DNA of 64,000 nt from the NCBI RefSeq assembly GCF_004342225.1, contig NZ_SMAR01000010.1, positions 1 through 64,000 on the forward strand. Direction: 5' to 3'. Under the pieces are notes generated by a model, which was not told where the DNA came from, made no database searches, and saw nothing but the letters and a program-made list of their open reading frames with translations. Below, piece by piece: positions 62,344 to 64,000 of the stretch. The position numbers were made by a program, and so were the translations under genes. Within the stretch, counting starts at the first letter, position 1. Every line of letters starts with the position of its first letter. Origin of the DNA: Martelella mediterranea. Lineage in GTDB: Bacteria > Pseudomonadota > Alphaproteobacteria > Rhizobiales > Rhizobiaceae.

Positions 62344-62559
62344 TTAGTCTGTAACTGTCAGATTGACAGCTTTTGGGCCTTTGCCGCGACGATCCGGCTC
62401 AGTGTCGTAGCTGACTTTCTGGTTTTCAGCCAAGCCTGTCAGGCCGGAAGACTGAACGGCGGAAATATGCACGAAGATGTCCGCGCCGCCATTGTCGGGC
62501 TTGATGAAGCCATAGCCCTTATCGGTGTTGAAGAATTTAACGGTGCCAGTTTCGGCCAT
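62344..62559 (-). CDS. Cold-shock protein (CspA family)
   Basis: This 71-aa OB-fold protein binds single-stranded nucleic acids. RNP1 is KGYGFIKPD and RNP2 is DIFVHIS, with FF in VKFFNTDK. It is probably an RNA chaperone at low temperature. The start is ATG 62559 with AAGGA nine bases upstream. A long upstream non-coding stretch fits the structured leader usual for csp genes. Confidence 0.96.
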   Translation of the reverse strand: MAETGTVKFFNTDKGYGFIKPDNGGADIFVHISAVQSSGLTGLAENQKVSYDTEPDRRGKGPKAVNLTVTD

Positions 62560-62583
62560 GCTATAAGGTCCTTTTCTCACCAC

Positions 62584-63081
62584 CCGGTCTTATCCCTGAG
62601 AACCGAGTGGAACAGTCTAGTGCTAAGTTGCCCTTAAAAGGGCAGCGCAGGCAGTTCTCGATTTCTGAGGAAAGGTACCTTTTACCGCGGCTGAATTTTG
62701 CCCGGAGCGCGGTCTCAGGCCAAATCCATTTCAAAAGCCGCTCGGAAAATTTAGCGTTTCCGACGCGCATAAAATTATATGGTCTTCCCGTGCTCGCAAA
62801 ATGCCCGAACACTGAAACAATGGGGCGTTTCCAGCTTTTTTGCAAGCGAAACTTTGATCGTAGCGAATTGATTTCGGGTTTTATTATATGACCAGATGCG
62901 CGAATATGAAGTGCAAGAAGATCGGAACGAGAAATACTCGCAGTTCTTAACAAGGTTGTATGTTTGCGCTGTGCGTGCGCCTCGGGTGCGTTTTTTCACT
63001 CGTTTCTTGTTTGGTTAAGACAAGGATTCACTTGATTAAAAACGTTTCAAAAAGTCGTGCATCTGTCCCGTTTCTCTCTAC
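62584..63081. other. Gene-free interval upstream of the cold-shock gene
   Basis: No supported gene. The minus strand should carry the cold-shock promoter and leader. An inverted pair GCCCTTTTAAGGGC-like (around 62627-62645: TTGCCCTTAAAAGGGCAG) forms a perfect GCCCTTAA/TTAAGGGC-type dyad close upstream of the start. Confidence 0.4.
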
Positions 63082-63104
63082 AAAAGGCGGCACGCGGCCG
63101 CCTT
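63082..63104 (-). terminator. Rho-independent terminator of gpmA
   Basis: On the minus strand the arms AAGGCGGC and GCCGCCTT with a 5-base loop are followed by TT, 25 bases after the gpmA stop. Confidence 0.85.
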
Positions 63105-63129
63105 CTCTGTTCGTCTGATGGGGTGCTTT

Positions 63130-63765
63130 TCAGTGCGCGCCAGACATATCGCCGAGAATTTTCTTGTCGGCGACTGTGGAATCGGCGTTCAGCTTGTAAA
63201 CCATCGGAACGCCGGTCGCGAGATTGAGCTTCAGGATTTCTTCCTGGCTCAGTCGGTCGAGAACCATAACCAGCGCCCGGAGTGAGTTTCCGTGGGCCGC
63301 GACCAGAACATTTTCACCTCTGAGCACGCGCGGCAGGATATCGGTCATATAATAGGGCCAGACGCGCGCGCCGGTATCCTTCAGGCTCTCACCGCCGGGC
63401 GGAGGCACGTCGTAGGAACGACGCCAGATGTGAACCTGTTCTTCGCCCCATTTTTCACGGGCATCATCTTTGTTGAGACCGGCCAGATCGCCGTAATCGC
63501 GTTCATTGAGCGCCTGATCCTTAATCGTTTCAAGGTTGGTCTGGCCGATCTGTTCCAGCACCAGATTGCAGGTATGCTGTGCGCGGGTCAGGGCCGAAGT
63601 GAAGGCGATGTCAAACTTGATGCCGGTTTCAGCCAGCGCCTTGCCGCCAGCGGTGGCTTCCTTGACGCCCAATTCGGTTAGGTCAGGATCTTTCCAGCCG
63701 GTGAAAAGGTTTTTGAGGTTCCATTCGCTTTGGCCGTGACGGACCAGAACCAGTGTACCGCTCAT
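63130..63765 (-). CDS. gpmA: 2,3-bisphosphoglycerate-dependent phosphoglycerate mutase
   Basis: The 211-aa glycolytic enzyme interconverts 3- and 2-phosphoglycerate. The phospho-histidine motif is [10 protein letters not shown] at the N-terminus, [18 protein letters not shown] follows, and the second catalytic His is in [13 protein letters not shown]. Length is slightly below the 230-250 aa of other GpmA, as typical for alphaproteobacterial forms. AAAGGAA precedes the ATG. It lies 33 bases after dapB, with which it is probably co-transcribed. Confidence 0.96.
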   Translation of the reverse strand: MSGTLVLVRHGQSEWNLKNLFTGWKDPDLTELGVKEATAGGKALAETGIKFDIAFTSALTRAQHTCNLVLEQIGQTNLETIKDQALNERDYGDLAGLNKDDAREKWGEEQVHIWRRSYDVPPPGGESLKDTGARVWPYYMTDILPRVLRGENVLVAAHGNSLRALVMVLDRLSQEEILKLNLATGVPMVYKLNADSTVADKKILGDMSGAH

Positions 63766-63798
63766 ATCGTGTTCCTTTAAAAACGTTGTTGCTCGTTT

Positions 63799-64000
63799 TA
63801 GTGCGAAAGCCCGAGAACATCGAGCATGGAATAAAGTCCGGGTTTCTTGTCTTGGCCCCAGAGCGCGGCCTGAATGCCGCCGCGAGCGAAGATGCTGCGG
63901 TCTGTCGCCTTGTGAGACAGCGTCACCGTTTCGCCTTCGCCTGCCAGATAGACAGAGTGCTCGCCGACAACAGAGCCCCCGCGCAGTGTGGCAAAGCCGA
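63799..64000 (-). CDS. dapB: 4-hydroxy-tetrahydrodipicolinate reductase, 3' end only
   Basis: The reverse strand from the window edge to TAA 63799-63801 reads the DapB C-terminus: [40 protein letters not shown] and [16 protein letters not shown]. The enzyme reduces dihydrodipicolinate in lysine and diaminopimelate synthesis. The N-terminal NAD(P)H domain lies beyond the window. The order dapB-gpmA is common in Rhizobiales. Confidence 0.93.

Noticed and set aside
62561-62953. A 130-codon minus-strand frame upstream of the cold-shock gene
   Set aside because: It occupies the probable promoter and leader and has mixed composition without motif.

Overview
The window looks like chromosomal DNA of an alphaproteobacterium of the order Hyphomicrobiales (Rhizobiales). 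The evidence is an Omp10-type outer-membrane lipoprotein, a TIGR02300-type acidic protein, a ClpS2-like adaptor, the neighbourhoods lgt / MidA-type methyltransferase / pgeF and rplY-pth-ychF, a PetP/PetR-like regulatory pair, and RIME-like intergenic repeats. I could not compute whole-window composition or run searches, so genus is left open.

Layout. 0-6.4 kb: edge-truncated or edge-starting repeat protein, 5'-nucleotidase, Omp10-like lipoprotein, SelW-like redox protein, lytic-transglycosylase lipoprotein, TIGR02300 protein, Asp/Glu-racemase-family protein and tRNA-Ala(GGC). 6.6-8.4 kb: a large unrecognised protein with effector-like composition, whose ribosome binding site lies in a strong hairpin. 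8.5-27.3 kb: a carbohydrate and organic-acid catabolic island with a GH78 rhamnosidase, GntR regulator, DapA-family aldolase, TRAP transporter, FucI-like isomerase, FGGY pentulose kinase, LacI regulator, FAH-type hydratase, SDR, TctCBA transporter, second GntR and RraA-like aldolase. 27.3-33.9 kb: one operon joining a ferric-type ABC importer to a beta-CASP-like MBL protein, a Cys-phosphatase and a LacI regulator, with a perfect 16-bp palindrome upstream. 34.3-34.7 kb: remnant of a ConA-like-domain gene broken by two frameshifts.

35-64 kb is mostly core genome: two tandem ABC exporter half-transporters, petABC, apt, glutathione peroxidase, ychF, clpS, pth, rplY, an MHYT-GGDEF-EAL protein, prs, a lipoprotein, an M24 peptidase-like protein, pgeF, a MidA-type methyltransferase, lgt, ubiK, DUF4174, YbjN, proC, csaA, a histidine kinase / PetR / PetP cluster, an MBL hydrolase, a cold-shock protein, gpmA and the 3' end of dapB.

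How it works together. The island can be read as several regulated modules that import glycosides, sugars or sugar acids through TRAP, Tct and ABC carriers and convert them to pyruvate or pentulose phosphates. Each module has a local GntR or LacI regulator, and several have visible dyad operators. The least explained items are the hairpin-controlled effector-like gene, the importer/MBL/phosphatase operon, and two back-to-back CTAG-bounded stem-loops that share architecture with compensatory changes.
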